From assembly GCF_007097155.1 (NCBI RefSeq), contig NZ_VJWA01000001.1, positions 839,501 through 903,500 of the forward strand: DNA of 64,000 bases, written 5' to 3'. Each line of letters opens with the position of its first letter. Positions within the stretch are counted from its first letter, which is position 1. The DNA is from Glacieibacterium frigidum (lineage in GTDB: Bacteria > Pseudomonadota > Alphaproteobacteria > Sphingomonadales > Sphingomonadaceae). The position numbers and the translations under genes are program-made. A model generated the notes under the pieces. It searched no databases, had not been told where the DNA came from, and saw only the letters and a program-made list of their open reading frames with translations. Positions 19,156 to 27,379 of the stretch are shown here, in pieces.

Positions 19156-19866
19156 TTAGCTCTTACGGGCCAGCGTCTGGACAGCTTCGCCGATCGCCTT
19201 CATCGACGTGTTGAGCGCGTTGCTCATGATGCCGATCTCCTGACCCAGAGCCGTCAGCTTGGCACCATCGGTCGCAACCGTCGACTCGTTCCCGGAGCTC
19301 TTCTTGCCGTCGATCTCCTTGGCGAGGGCAAGCTGGTCCTCCATCTTGCCGTCGATGACGCCACCGAGTGCCACGGCGAGACGCATCAGGAAGCTCTCGC
19401 CGCTGCCACCGGCTGCCTTACCCATGGCGCGCTTGCCCTGGTTCGAGTTGCCGTCCTCGTCACGGCCGGCAAGACCTTCCTTGATGTACGCCGCCATCTG
19501 CTCCTGGGCGAGGGTCTTGAAGGCGTCAGCCTGGCTCTCGACTTCGCGCGTCGCCTGACCGATGGCGGCCGGGCTGGAGCCGAAGGCCTCGCCAGCCGAC
19601 TGCATCAGACCACCGAAGCCACCGGCTGCTTCGCTATACTCCTGCGCGGCCTGACCGGGCTGGCCGGCAGCGGCGAACATCGCGCCCTGCGCCATGTCGA
19701 TGATCGGCTGCGGCAGACCGAGCTGCTGACCGACCTGCTGGATCACTTGGCTCGCGATCTGCGTCGCGACCTGCATCGCGATCTGGGCGACGAGGCTGGT
19801 GCCGCCGGTCGCAACCGCGAGGGCTGCCTGCGAGACCAGATTAACGGGATTGAAACCACCGGACAT
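19156..19866 (-). CDS. T3SS-associated protein with a needle-like C-terminus (candidate filament, translocon or needle subunit)
   Basis: 236 residues from the ATG at 19866 (GAGGGAG upstream), no Sec signal. The N-terminal 90 residues are hydrophobic and Gln/Ala-rich (QIAMQVATQIASQVIQQVGQ). The last 36 residues match the end of the small protein encoded at the sctF position (30313-30627) at about 16 of 36 positions: KLTA, MSNA, ARK and the spacing of Gly/Ser. I infer a secreted extracellular component related to the needle subunit, in the way EspA relates to EscF; a pore-forming translocator is the alternative. It has its own upstream boxes and a strong terminator directly downstream, fitting high-level expression of a structural subunit. 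Confidence 0.55.
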   Translation of the reverse strand: MSGGFNPVNLVSQAALAVATGGTSLVAQIAMQVATQIASQVIQQVGQQLGLPQPIIDMAQGAMFAAAGQPGQAAQEYSEAAGGFGGLMQSAGEAFGSSPAAIGQATREVESQADAFKTLAQEQMAAYIKEGLAGRDEDGNSNQGKRAMGKAAGGSGESFLMRLAVALGGVIDGKMEDQLALAKEIDGKKSSGNESTVATDGAKLTALGQEIGIMSNALNTSMKAIGEAVQTLARKS

Positions 19867-19978
19867 TAAAATTCTCCCTCTGAGTAAAAAACCATCGTCA
19901 GGTCGGAGGGCGGTGAGGGCGCCGCCCTCGCTGTCCGACCGACACCAGAACAACTATCCTGTGTTGCGGCTCCACGCG

Positions 19979-19995
19979 CTCAGCGGAACGACTAG
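19979..19995. promoter_or_regulatory. Palindromic box B (weaker copy)
   Basis: CTCAGCGGAACGACTAG, 113-129 bases upstream of the ATG at 19866. It keeps the GGAACGA core and the terminal TAG of boxes A, C and D, while its left half-site is degenerate. Together with box C it forms a pair 22 bases apart (about two helical turns). Confidence 0.4.
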
Positions 19996-20000
19996 CCCGC

Positions 20001-20017
20001 CTAGTCGAAACGATTAG
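20001..20017. promoter_or_regulatory. Palindromic box C
   Basis: CTAGTCGAAACGATTAG, nearly symmetrical around AAA and 15/16 identical to box A over its last 16 bases. It lies upstream of the leftward 19156-19866 gene and includes the stop codon of the LuxR-type regulator gene, so the regulator could act on the sequence at the end of its own gene. Confidence 0.55.
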
Positions 20018-20364
20018 TCGGACGGGTAGAACAGCAGCCCCGCCAGCGCCGCGAGCTCGCGCATGCCGTCGAGTTCGAGCTTGCGGCAGACGTTGCCGAA
20101 GTGGACGCGCACGGTGTTCTCGCTGATCATCAGCAGCGTCGCGATGTCGGGGTTGGCGCGGCCCCAGCCGAGGAAGCGCATGCAGGTCAGCTCGGCGGGC
20201 GTCAGCTTGAGCAGCGCCTCGCGGTGGCGGGCGGGCACGCGCGCCGCCTCGACGATATGTTCGCCCAGCGTCACCGGCGCGGCGGCCGGCGCGGCGACGG
20301 CATCGGACGCCTTGAGCAGCGCAGCGATCGCCGCCAGCCGGGGGTCGACGGCGGTGTCGGTCAT
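20014..20364 (-). CDS. Small LuxR-type HTH regulator of the T3SS island
   Basis: 116 residues, no receiver or ligand domain recognisable. The C-terminal half is a LuxR/FixJ helix-turn-helix (LTPAELTCMRFLGWGRANPD ... SENTVRVHFGNVCRKL). The N-terminal 50 residues are Ala-rich and give no family. The start is 3 bases beyond the stop of sctT, so it is the last gene of the sctU-sctT operon. Position makes it the obvious candidate for controlling the accessory genes that share palindromic boxes A-D; that is inference. Single-domain LuxR regulators of this type often act as dimers on partly symmetrical sites. Confidence 0.85.
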   Translation of the reverse strand: MTDTAVDPRLAAIAALLKASDAVAAPAAAPVTLGEHIVEAARVPARHREALLKLTPAELTCMRFLGWGRANPDIATLLMISENTVRVHFGNVCRKLELDGMRELAALAGLLFYPSD

Positions 20365-20367
20365 GGC

Positions 20368-21153
20368 CTAGCGCAGCGCGCCGAGCAGCCCGCGCAACGC
20401 CGCCGGCCGCGTGATGACGTCGTTCAGCACCGCCTGCACGAAACCGCCGAGCAGCAGCAAGATCATCGCGGTGCCGACGAACGACTTGATGCTGAGCGAC
20501 AGCTGGAAGACGTTGAGCTGCTGCGCGAAGCGGTTGACGAGGCCCAGCCCCAGATCGATGACGAACAGCACCGCGAGGATCGGCGCCGAGAGCAGGGTCG
20601 CGAGCACCATCAGCCGCCCGAACTCGGCCTCGAACAGCTCCAGGCCTACCGGGGCAAGGCGCGGAAACACGTTGGCGATCGGCCAGATCGCATAGCTTTC
20701 GATTAGCACGCCGACGAGCAGCGACAGGCCGCCCGAGAAGATGAAGACGAAGTTCGCCAGCCGCCCGAGGAAGGCGCCGTTGAGCGAGGTTTGGTGCCCG
20801 GCGAGCGGATCGACGACCTGCGCCATCGTCGCGCCGATCTTGGCATCGATGATCTGCCCCGCAGCCTCGAGTGCATAGAGCACCGCGCCGAAGAAGAAGC
20901 CGATGACGAAGCCAACGAACGCCTCCTTCGCCAGGATCGCGATCCAGTCGAAGGCGGTGAAGCTGGCGAAATCGAACGCGGGCTGCAGCGCCAGGCTGAC
21001 CAGCCCGAGCGAGATCAGGATCGAGTTGCGCACCATCGCCGGGATCGTCTCGGTCGAGAACAGCGGCAGCATCGCGAACGCCAGCGCGATTCGCATCGTC
21101 GAGATGCCGAGCAGCAGCAGCTGGTCCGCCCAGGGGCCGATCTCGAAGTTCAC
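20368..21153 (-). CDS. sctT: T3SS export-apparatus protein SctT (FliR/YscT/SpaR family)
   Basis: 261 residues, GTG start, with about six membrane segments. The FliR-family features are visible: MRIALAFAMLPLFSTETIPA near the start, the glycine-rich EAFVGFVIGFFFGAVLYALE, GQIIDAKIGATMAQVVDP, and the LNVFQLSLSIKSFVGTAMI segment that lines the export gate. SctT is the single FliR-like subunit capping the SctR5-SctS4 helical assembly in the inner membrane. It lies 4 bases after sctS and 3 bases before the LuxR-type gene, at the end of a tight operon. Confidence 0.95.
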   Translation of the reverse strand: MNFEIGPWADQLLLLGISTMRIALAFAMLPLFSTETIPAMVRNSILISLGLVSLALQPAFDFASFTAFDWIAILAKEAFVGFVIGFFFGAVLYALEAAGQIIDAKIGATMAQVVDPLAGHQTSLNGAFLGRLANFVFIFSGGLSLLVGVLIESYAIWPIANVFPRLAPVGLELFEAEFGRLMVLATLLSAPILAVLFVIDLGLGLVNRFAQQLNVFQLSLSIKSFVGTAMILLLLGGFVQAVLNDVITRPAALRGLLGALR

Positions 21154-21157
21154 GGGG

Positions 21158-21430
21158 TCAGCGCCGGACCATCGCGGGGAATTCGGTGAAGATGCGGTCG
21201 GTGAACTGGTACAGCGACCCTGCGAGCAGCGACGCGGTGACGAAGATCGTGATGACGATCGCCACGAACTTCAGCGTGTACTGAAGCGTCTGTTCCTGCA
21301 GCTGGGTCGCGGCCTGGACGATCGCGACCGCAAGGCCGACGACCGATGCCGCGACGATCGGCGGCGCCGACAGGATCAGCACCAGCCACAGCGCGTCGAT
21401 GGTCAGCGAGACGACGTCGGACCCGATCAT
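21158..21430 (-). CDS. sctS: T3SS export-apparatus protein SctS (FliQ/YscS family)
   Basis: 90 residues, the normal length. Two hydrophobic hairpin helices (DALWLVLILSAPPIVAASVV and KFVAIVITIFVTASLLAGSL) enclose the conserved QAATQLQEQTLQYTLK loop of FliQ-family proteins. It is part of the SctRST export gate. The ATG overlaps the stop of sctR by 4 bases. Confidence 0.96.
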   Translation of the reverse strand: MIGSDVVSLTIDALWLVLILSAPPIVAASVVGLAVAIVQAATQLQEQTLQYTLKFVAIVITIFVTASLLAGSLYQFTDRIFTEFPAMVRR

Positions 21431-22098
21431 GTGTAGCTCAACACGAGGCCGTGGGCGAGCTTCACCCAGCCGTCGACAAGGACGAACAGCAGCAGCTTGA
21501 AGGGCAGCGAGATCGTCGTCGGGGACAGCATCATCATGCCCATCGCGAGCAGGATGTTCGAGATCACGAGGTCGATGACGAGGAAGGGCAGGAAGATCAG
21601 GAAGCCGATCTGGAAGGCCACCGACAGCTCGTTGACCACGAAGGCGGGCACCACGATGACGAAGTCGCGCTCGGTCATGTCGGCGGACCGCGCCGGATCG
21701 ACCTTCTGCGCGGTGCGGAGGAAGAAGGCGCGCTCGTTGGGGCGGCTGTGCTTGATCAGGAAGTCGCGCAGCGGCTCCTTCGCCAGATTGACCGAATTGA
21801 GCATCGAGTCGGTCGACTGCGACGCGCCCGCGATCGCGCCGATCGAGCCGCCGGGGCCGGCGACCGCCTCCGACATGCGCGCCGCGACGGGCTGCATGAC
21901 GTACAGCGTCAGGACCAGCGCGAGGCCGTTCAGGACGATGTTCGGCGGCACCTGCTGCAGGCCGAGCGCGTTGCGGAGCAGGCTGAGCACGACGACGATC
22001 TTGGTGAAGGACGTCACCATGACCGCGAAGAACGGCGCGATCGCGAGCGCGATGACGACCGCGAGCGCGGAGCCGGGGGTGAAGGTCGAAAGATCCAT
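21427..22098 (-). CDS. sctR: T3SS export-apparatus protein SctR (FliP/YscR family)
   Basis: 223 residues from the ATG at 22098, 2 bases after the sctQ stop. The FliP/YscR signatures are clear: MVTSFTKIVVVLSLLRNALG with QQVPPN, the periplasmic loop with RPNERAFFLRTA, and the C-terminal VVPAFVVNELSVAFQIGFLI followed by SNILLAMGMMMLSP. Five SctR subunits form the export gate with SctT. No cleaved signal peptide is evident. Translationally coupled to sctS. Confidence 0.96.
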   Translation of the reverse strand: MDLSTFTPGSALAVVIALAIAPFFAVMVTSFTKIVVVLSLLRNALGLQQVPPNIVLNGLALVLTLYVMQPVAARMSEAVAGPGGSIGAIAGASQSTDSMLNSVNLAKEPLRDFLIKHSRPNERAFFLRTAQKVDPARSADMTERDFVIVVPAFVVNELSVAFQIGFLIFLPFLVIDLVISNILLAMGMMMLSPTTISLPFKLLLFVLVDGWVKLAHGLVLSYT

Positions 22099-22100
22099 CG

Positions 22101-22346
22101 TCAGTCGACCAGACGCCGGGTGATCAGCACGCCGTATGCGTCGCCGATCGCCACCAGTTCGCCGTGCGCCACCGCGCCGCCGCCGATCGACAGGGTGACC
22201 GGCAGGGTCGCCCCGGTGATGCCGAGCGGCACGACGCTGCCCGCGACGAGGCCCGACAATTCGCCGAGCGTCGCAGTGCCGCCGCCGATCTCGACGGTCA
22301 GCGGCAGGCGGAGATCGGGGTCGAGCGGTGTTTCGGCTTCGGACAT
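22101..22346 (-). other. Possible internal translation start giving SctQ-C
   Basis: In-frame ATG at 22346, with AGGA 9 bases before it, would give an 81-residue protein starting MSEAETPLDPDLRLP and containing exactly the C-terminal SpoA domain. The position at the domain border matches internal initiation seen in several other SctQ genes. Not proven by sequence alone. Confidence 0.4.
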
Positions 22347-23015
22347 GGGGTTGGGTCCTTGGATGGTCAGGGTGGCGTCGGCGGGCCGGAAATGCGCGGG
22401 GCGGGTCGTGCCGCCATAGTCGATGGTGCCTTGCAGGACCGCGCCGCCGAGCAGCACGACATCGCCGACCGCTAGGGCGGCGACGCGTGCGGGGCTCAGC
22501 GCCGGGCCGTCGGCGAGGAAGCGGAAAGGTGCGCGCAGGCGCGGCGCGAAGGCCGGTGCGACGGCGGGGGCGGGGGGCAGGCGCAGATCGTCGGCGATCC
22601 CGAGCAGCGCGACGTGGCGGACGATGCCTTCGGCGTCGCACGCCTCGACCCGCAGCCAGTGCGCGGCGGTCGCGGTGCCGACCCCGGTGGGGCGCAGCGC
22701 GAGGCGCAGCGCATGCTCGACCGCGGCGACCAGCGGCTCGAGCGCGGCGAGGGCGGCGACTGCAGCGACGGCATCGGGTGCGCCGTCGTCGGCGACGAGC
22801 GTCGGCACCGCGTCCGCCGCGATCACCGGCGAGATCTCGAAGCTCCCCGCGTCCGACGCCAGCACGATAACCGCGTGTGGGGCGTGGCCCGGCGCGACCG
22901 ACAGGCGCAGGTCGCCCGCATGGTGCCCGTCGAGCAAGGGCAGCAAGCGCGACAGCAGCGCCGCCCGCGCCGGGTCGAGTGCGGGCAGGCGCTTGCGCAG
23001 CGGTTGAGTCGTCAT
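22101..23015 (-). CDS. sctQ: T3SS cytoplasmic C-ring/sorting-platform protein SctQ (FliM/FliN family)
   Basis: 304 residues from the ATG at 23015, which overlaps the stop of the FliO-like gene by 4 bases. The N-terminal part is poorly conserved, as usual. The last 80 residues are a SpoA (FliN-type) domain: LRLPLTVEIGGGTATLGELS, then VVPLGITGATLPVTLSIGGG and GELVAIGDAYGVLITRRL. A second SpoA-like block precedes it (ALAVGDVVLLGG). SctQ forms pods of the sorting platform with SctK, SctL and SctN. An internal ATG at 22346 with AGGA upstream could give a separate short SctQ-C product, as is known in Yersinia, Salmonella and Shigella. Confidence 0.85.
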   Translation of the reverse strand: MTTQPLRKRLPALDPARAALLSRLLPLLDGHHAGDLRLSVAPGHAPHAVIVLASDAGSFEISPVIAADAVPTLVADDGAPDAVAAVAALAALEPLVAAVEHALRLALRPTGVGTATAAHWLRVEACDAEGIVRHVALLGIADDLRLPPAPAVAPAFAPRLRAPFRFLADGPALSPARVAALAVGDVVLLGGAVLQGTIDYGGTTRPAHFRPADATLTIQGPNPMSEAETPLDPDLRLPLTVEIGGGTATLGELSGLVAGSVVPLGITGATLPVTLSIGGGAVAHGELVAIGDAYGVLITRRLVD

Positions 23016-23326
23016 GGCTGATCCCCCGGTAGCGTCGGCGGCACTGCGCCCGCTGGCCAGCGGGCGAGCAGGGTGATGCCGCCTGCGGTGACGCCGATCA
23101 GCAGCCGCTCGCCCTCGGCCTCGATCAGCATGACGCGCTCGCGCGTGCCGACTGGCAGGGCGCGCAGGAAGCGCAGCGCCTGCGTCTCCTCGCCCTTGAC
23201 CCCGCCGATCTGGCGGTCCTGCATGTACTTGAGCAGACGCAGCGCCCCCCACGCCAGCGCCAGCACGATCAGCAGCGCGACGATGGTCGTGACGATGCTG
23301 GTCAGCACGCTGGTCTCGCCGGTCAT
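23012..23326 (-). CDS. FliO-like membrane protein within the T3SS operon
   Basis: 104 residues. An N-terminal membrane helix (IVTTIVALLIVLALAWGALR) is followed by a small beta domain with LRALPVGTRERVMLIEAEGE and LLIGVTAGGITLLARWPAG. This is the layout and wording of FliO (LPLGxRERxxLVE ... LLLGVTxGxVxLL), the flagellar factor that helps assemble the FliP ring. Injectisomes normally lack a FliO homolog. It is joined to sctU and sctQ by 4-base ATGA overlaps on both sides, so it is a genuine member of this operon. Inference: it assists SctR/SctT assembly. Confidence 0.75.
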   Translation of the reverse strand: MTGETSVLTSIVTTIVALLIVLALAWGALRLLKYMQDRQIGGVKGEETQALRFLRALPVGTRERVMLIEAEGERLLIGVTAGGITLLARWPAGAVPPTLPGDQP

Positions 23327-24441
23327 TTGCGGCGTTCCATCATCGCGTCACGCTCCTTGCGCGCCCACAGGATGATCTCGGCGATCGCCTCGAACATGTC
23401 GCGCGGCACCAGGTCGTTGATCTGGCCGCGCTCGTACAGCGCGCGGGCTACGTCGATGTTCTGGATGATCGGCACGCCCGCCGCCTCGGCCGCCTCGCGC
23501 ATCGCCTGCGCCAGCGGCCCCTCGCCCTTCGCGGCCAGGATCGGCACCGGGCAGGTCTCGGGGTCATAGTCGAGCGCAAGCGCGAGGTGGGTCGGGTTGA
23601 TCACCAGCACGTTGGCGGTACGCGCCGCGCCGATGGCGTTCTGCTCGGCATATTCCTGGTGCATCGCCTTGCGCTGCTGGCGGATATACGGGTCACCCTC
23701 GTTCTCCTTCACCTCGTCGCGGATGTCGCGCAGGCTCATCTTCAGCTTCTTGGTATAGCTGTGCTTCTGCCAGGCCATGTCGACCGCGGCGACGACGACG
23801 AAGGCCGCCAGCGTCCACGCCAGCATGCGCGAGGTCAGCACCCCGGTCTCGCGCAGCGCCTCGGATGCGCCGGCGCGGCCGACACCCTGCATGGTCGGCA
23901 GGGCACCCGTCGGCAGCCCCGCCGCGATCTCGGGCAGCGAGGCGCGCAGCACCAGATAGGTGATCAGCAGCATCAGCGCCGCCTTGGCCACGGTCTTCAC
24001 CAGCTCGGCGAGGTTGTCCATGCTGAACATCTTCTTCAAGCCCTCCATCGGATTGAGCTTGTCGAGCGAAGGTTTCATCTTTTCGAAGGTCAGGATCGCG
24101 CCGGTCTGGAGGAATTCGGCCGCGAGCCCGACCAGCGCGGCGGGGATCATCGCCAGCGCGGTGAGCAGGACGAACAGCCAGAACGCCGCCATGCCGACGT
24201 CGACCCACGCCTGCGCAAACGGCAGGCCGCGGGCGACCGCCTCGAAACTCGTGTTGAACAGCGCGGCGAGTCGGTCGCCTGCAAAACCGGCGCCGAAAGT
24301 CGCGAGCAGCAGCCAGACGAACAGACCGGCGACCGACGTCAGGTCCTTCGATTTGGCGACGTCGCCCTTCTTGCGGGCGTCACGAATCCGCTTCTGGGTA
24401 GGGGCTTCGGTCTTGTCGCCGCCGTCGTTCTTGTCGGCCAT
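23323..24441 (-). CDS. sctU: T3SS export switch protein SctU (FlhB/YscU family)
   Basis: 372 residues. The N-terminus (DKTEAPTQKRIRDARKKGDV) is the typical FlhB-family start, followed by four membrane helices and the cytoplasmic linker (DEVKENEGDPYIRQQRK). The autocleavage site NPTH is intact (N282-P283), followed by LALALDYDPETCPVPILAAKG and the GVPIIQNIDVARALYE segment. Self-cleavage between N and P lets the system change from early to later substrates. First gene of the leftward operon; divergent from the lytic transglycosylase gene across a 202-base promoter region. Confidence 0.96.
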   Translation of the reverse strand: MADKNDGGDKTEAPTQKRIRDARKKGDVAKSKDLTSVAGLFVWLLLATFGAGFAGDRLAALFNTSFEAVARGLPFAQAWVDVGMAAFWLFVLLTALAMIPAALVGLAAEFLQTGAILTFEKMKPSLDKLNPMEGLKKMFSMDNLAELVKTVAKAALMLLITYLVLRASLPEIAAGLPTGALPTMQGVGRAGASEALRETGVLTSRMLAWTLAAFVVVAAVDMAWQKHSYTKKLKMSLRDIRDEVKENEGDPYIRQQRKAMHQEYAEQNAIGAARTANVLVINPTHLALALDYDPETCPVPILAAKGEGPLAQAMREAAEAAGVPIIQNIDVARALYERGQINDLVPRDMFEAIAEIILWARKERDAMMERRK

Positions 24442-24550
24442 CTACCCCCCTTCCGACGTCGGGCTGGGCCGGCGTTCACCGGCGCGGTTGCACTGCTTTG
24501 GCCAGAGCGCGCAAGGCCGAAACTTGTTCCGCAGGCGAACCGTAACATAC

Positions 24551-24566
24551 TGATCGGAATTAATAG
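24551..24566. promoter_or_regulatory. Divergent promoter region with a weak box-like site
   Basis: The 202-base gap between sctU and the rightward operon must hold promoters for both. Within it TGATCGGAATTAATAG matches 11 of 16 positions of boxes A/C but loses the right half-site CGATT. It is placed about 110 bases before sctU and about 78 before the transglycosylase start. It is a weak candidate only; no other clear site was seen. Confidence 0.25.
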
Positions 24567-24643
24567 TTCATCACTCGGGAGTCCCTGTTCGTTAACGCTT
24601 TCGGTCTAGCGGACAGGGAACCGGAGGGCCGTCCGGAGGTTCG

Positions 24644-25372
24644 TTGCAGTACCGTTTGCGTAATATTAGCGGGGCATACATCGTGCAGTACCGGGGTAAA
24701 TCGGTCCTATTCGTCGTTGCGTTTCTGGGGTTTGCAGGTTCGGCGAACGCCGGCTGCGCAGGTCTGTCGTCGGGCGCAATCTCATCGAAGTTCAGCGAGG
24801 CGATGGGCGCCTGCGAACGCCCCGTGGTCGCTGTCGCCGCCCCGATCGCGATCACCCCCGACAGCAGCCCGATCGTCGTCGTGGCGCCGCCCGCCGACCT
24901 GCCGACATCGGTCGGCGTGCCTTTCTCGGTAACCCGGACGACGGCCCGCGCGGGCAAGCGGCGGCCCGGCAATTCGACCCTGCTCGCGGTCGCGGCGCGG
25001 CACCGGATCGACCCGCTGCTGCTCCACTCGATCGTCGCCAAGGAGTCGGCGTTCCGGCCCGGCGCGGTGTCGAACAAGGGTGCGCTCGGCCTCATGCAGA
25101 TCATGCCCGGCACGGCGCGCGGCCTCGGCGTGCGCGATCCGTCGCGGCTGCTCGTCGACCAAGAGCTCAACCTGGTTACCGGCGCGACCTACCTGAAGCA
25201 GCTTCAGCGCCAGTTCGGCAACGACGTGCCTGCGGTGCTGGCAGCCTATAACGCCGGTCCCGGCGCGGTGAAGCGCTATCGCGGAACGCCGCCCTACGCC
25301 GAGACGCGCGATTACGTGAAGACGATCATGAAGCGCTACCGCGGCGCGCGTGGTGAACGGACGGCGCGATGA
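24644..25372 (+). CDS. T3SS-associated lytic transglycosylase
   Basis: Up to 242 residues, with a Sec signal peptide (KSVLFVVAFLGFAGSANA). Two starts are possible: TTG at 24644 (CCGGAGG upstream) or GTG at 24683, which gives a shorter signal peptide; both read QYR next. The catalytic domain is family 1 SLT: AARHRIDPLLLHSIVAKESA with the catalytic glutamate, NKGALGLMQIMPGTARGLGV, and AAYNAGPGAVKRYRG. Such enzymes open peptidoglycan locally so that the needle complex can cross. It heads the rightward operon, its stop overlapping the sctV ATG by 4 bases. Confidence 0.92.
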   Translation: MQYRLRNISGAYIVQYRGKSVLFVVAFLGFAGSANAGCAGLSSGAISSKFSEAMGACERPVVAVAAPIAITPDSSPIVVVAPPADLPTSVGVPFSVTRTTARAGKRRPGNSTLLAVAARHRIDPLLLHSIVAKESAFRPGAVSNKGALGLMQIMPGTARGLGVRDPSRLLVDQELNLVTGATYLKQLQRQFGNDVPAVLAAYNAGPGAVKRYRGTPPYAETRDYVKTIMKRYRGARGERTAR

Positions 25373-27351
25373 GCGCCCGCCGGTTCCTCGACCTGGCGCC
25401 GGGCGCGACGCGCTCGTCGAACGCGAGCCGCTTCGCCGACGTCATCTTGGTGGCGGGTGTCGTGTCGATTATCGGCATGATGATCCTGCCGCTGCCGGTG
25501 TGGCTGGTCGACACGCTGGTGGCGTTCAACATCACGTTCGGCGTGCTGCTGCTGCTGACCACGCTGTACGTGAAGACGCCGCTCGACTTCAGCTCCTTCC
25601 CGTCGATCTTGCTCGTCACGACGCTGTTCCGCCTCGCGCTCTCGGTCGCGACGACGCGCATGATCCTAATCGACGCGCACGCCGGCAAGATCATCGAGGC
25701 GTTCGGTACGATGGTCGCGGGCGGCAATCTCGTCGTCGGCCTCGTCGTCTATATCATCATCGTCGTCGTGCAGTTCATCGTCATCGCCAAGGGCGCCGAG
25801 CGCGTCGCCGAGGTCGCGGCGCGGTTCAGCCTCGACTCGATGCCCGGCAAGCAGCTGTCGATCGACAGCGACCTGCGCTCGGGCCTGATCGACAAGGACG
25901 AGGCGCGCCGCCGCCGCCGTACGCTGGAGCTCGAGTCCAAGCTCCACGGTTCGCTCGACGGTGCGATGAAGTTCGTGAAAGGCGACGCGATCGCCTCGAT
26001 CATCATCGTCATCATCAACCTGATCGGCGGCATGGCGATCGGCGTGTTCCAGCGCGACATGGCGTTCGGCGACGCGGCGCGCACCTATTCGATCCTGACC
26101 ATCGGCGAAGGCCTCGTCGCGCAGATCCCGGCACTGCTGTCCGCGATGGCGGCGGGCCTGCTGGTGACGCGCTCGACCGACGAGGAAAAGTCGCAGCATC
26201 TGGGCGAGGCGATCCGCTTCCAGCTGGCGGCGAACCCGCGCGTGCTGCTGTTCGTCGGCGGCATCGCGCTGCTGATGGCGCTGGTCCCGGGCTTCCCGAG
26301 TGCGGTCTTCGTCGGGCTGGGTGCGGCGCTGCTGATTGCGGGCGCGGCGACCCATCCCCGCCTCAAGCCGCGCTTCGACCAGTATACCGCGCCGCTGCGC
26401 GCGCAGATCCAGCGCGGGCCCGAGCCGGCGCCGGTTAGCCTGCTCGCCGCGCCTGCCGAGCCGCGGCCGCTGGTGCCGCTGCTGCTGCAGGTGACGATGC
26501 CGCCGAGCGCCGCCGAGGCGAACGCGCTGCGCACCGCGCTGACCGAGATGCTCGACACGCTGCAGTACCGCGTCGGCCTGCCGCTGCCGTCGATCTCGGT
26601 GCATTTCGAGCCCGGCGAGGCGCGCCACTGGGAGCTGCTGGCGTTCGAAAGCACGATCGGCGGCGGCGAGATGCCCGAGTCCGACGTCGCCGCGCTGGTC
26701 GCCGCGGTGCGCAGCGCGCTGCGCCACAATCTCGCGATGTTCATGGGCGTCCAGGAGACGACGGCGATCCTCAACAAGGTCGGCGCCGACTATCCGGAAG
26801 TCGTCAAGGAAGCGGTTCGTACCGTGCCGACCACGCGCATCGCCGAGGTGCTGCGCCGCCTGATGGAAGAGGAAGTGCCGCTGAGGAACATGCGCGATGT
26901 GCTCGAGGGCCTCGCCGAGGCGGGTGCGCAGGAGCGCGAGCCCGCACGCATCGCCGACCTGACGCGCGTCGCGCTCAAGCGCTACCTGATCGGCGCCTAT
27001 GCCGAGCCCGACGGTTCGCTGAAGGCGCTGGTGGTCGCGTCGGAGCTCGAGGCGATGATCCGCGGCCAGGTGCAGACCGTCGACGGTGTCGAACGTGTGG
27101 CGTTTGAGCCCGACCAGGCGCGCGAACTCGTCGCCGCGGTCGCCGCGATGGCAGCCGAGACGGGGGCCAAGGTCGTGCTGACCGGGTTCGACATCCGCCG
27201 GGCGCTGCGCAAGCTCATCGAGCCCGACATCTTCGATCTGCCGGTGCTGGCCTTCAACGAACTGTCGAGCGCGACGCGCCTTGAGGTCGTCGGCCAGGTC
27301 CGACTGGGCGGCCGCACGCTGCCCAGCGCCGCCTCAATCGCCGCCGAATAA
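25369..27351 (+). CDS. sctV: T3SS major export-gate protein SctV (FlhA/InvA/YscV family)
   Basis: 660 residues, close to the family norm. About eight membrane helices occupy the first 330 residues, with the FlhA/LcrD signature stretch TPLDFSSFPSILLVTTLFRL and the FHIPEP-region equivalent GLVVYIIIVVVQFIVIAKGA, ERVAEVAARFSLDSMPGKQL. The C-terminal half is the cytoplasmic domain forming the nonameric ring (TTRIAEVLRRLMEEEVPLRN, ALKRYLIGAY). It receives chaperone-substrate complexes. Start overlaps the transglycosylase stop (ATGA); sctC follows after 28 bases. Confidence 0.97.
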   Translation: MSARRFLDLAPGATRSSNASRFADVILVAGVVSIIGMMILPLPVWLVDTLVAFNITFGVLLLLTTLYVKTPLDFSSFPSILLVTTLFRLALSVATTRMILIDAHAGKIIEAFGTMVAGGNLVVGLVVYIIIVVVQFIVIAKGAERVAEVAARFSLDSMPGKQLSIDSDLRSGLIDKDEARRRRRTLELESKLHGSLDGAMKFVKGDAIASIIIVIINLIGGMAIGVFQRDMAFGDAARTYSILTIGEGLVAQIPALLSAMAAGLLVTRSTDEEKSQHLGEAIRFQLAANPRVLLFVGGIALLMALVPGFPSAVFVGLGAALLIAGAATHPRLKPRFDQYTAPLRAQIQRGPEPAPVSLLAAPAEPRPLVPLLLQVTMPPSAAEANALRTALTEMLDTLQYRVGLPLPSISVHFEPGEARHWELLAFESTIGGGEMPESDVAALVAAVRSALRHNLAMFMGVQETTAILNKVGADYPEVVKEAVRTVPTTRIAEVLRRLMEEEVPLRNMRDVLEGLAEAGAQEREPARIADLTRVALKRYLIGAYAEPDGSLKALVVASELEAMIRGQVQTVDGVERVAFEPDQARELVAAVAAMAAETGAKVVLTGFDIRRALRKLIEPDIFDLPVLAFNELSSATRLEVVGQVRLGGRTLPSAASIAAE

Positions 27352-27379
27352 ATCAGAAAAATAATCGGGAAGGGTAAAC

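Noticed and set aside
24442-24643. Site at 24551-24566 as a full member of the box family
   Set aside because: It matches only 11 of 16 positions and lacks the right half-site; kept as a weak regulatory note only.
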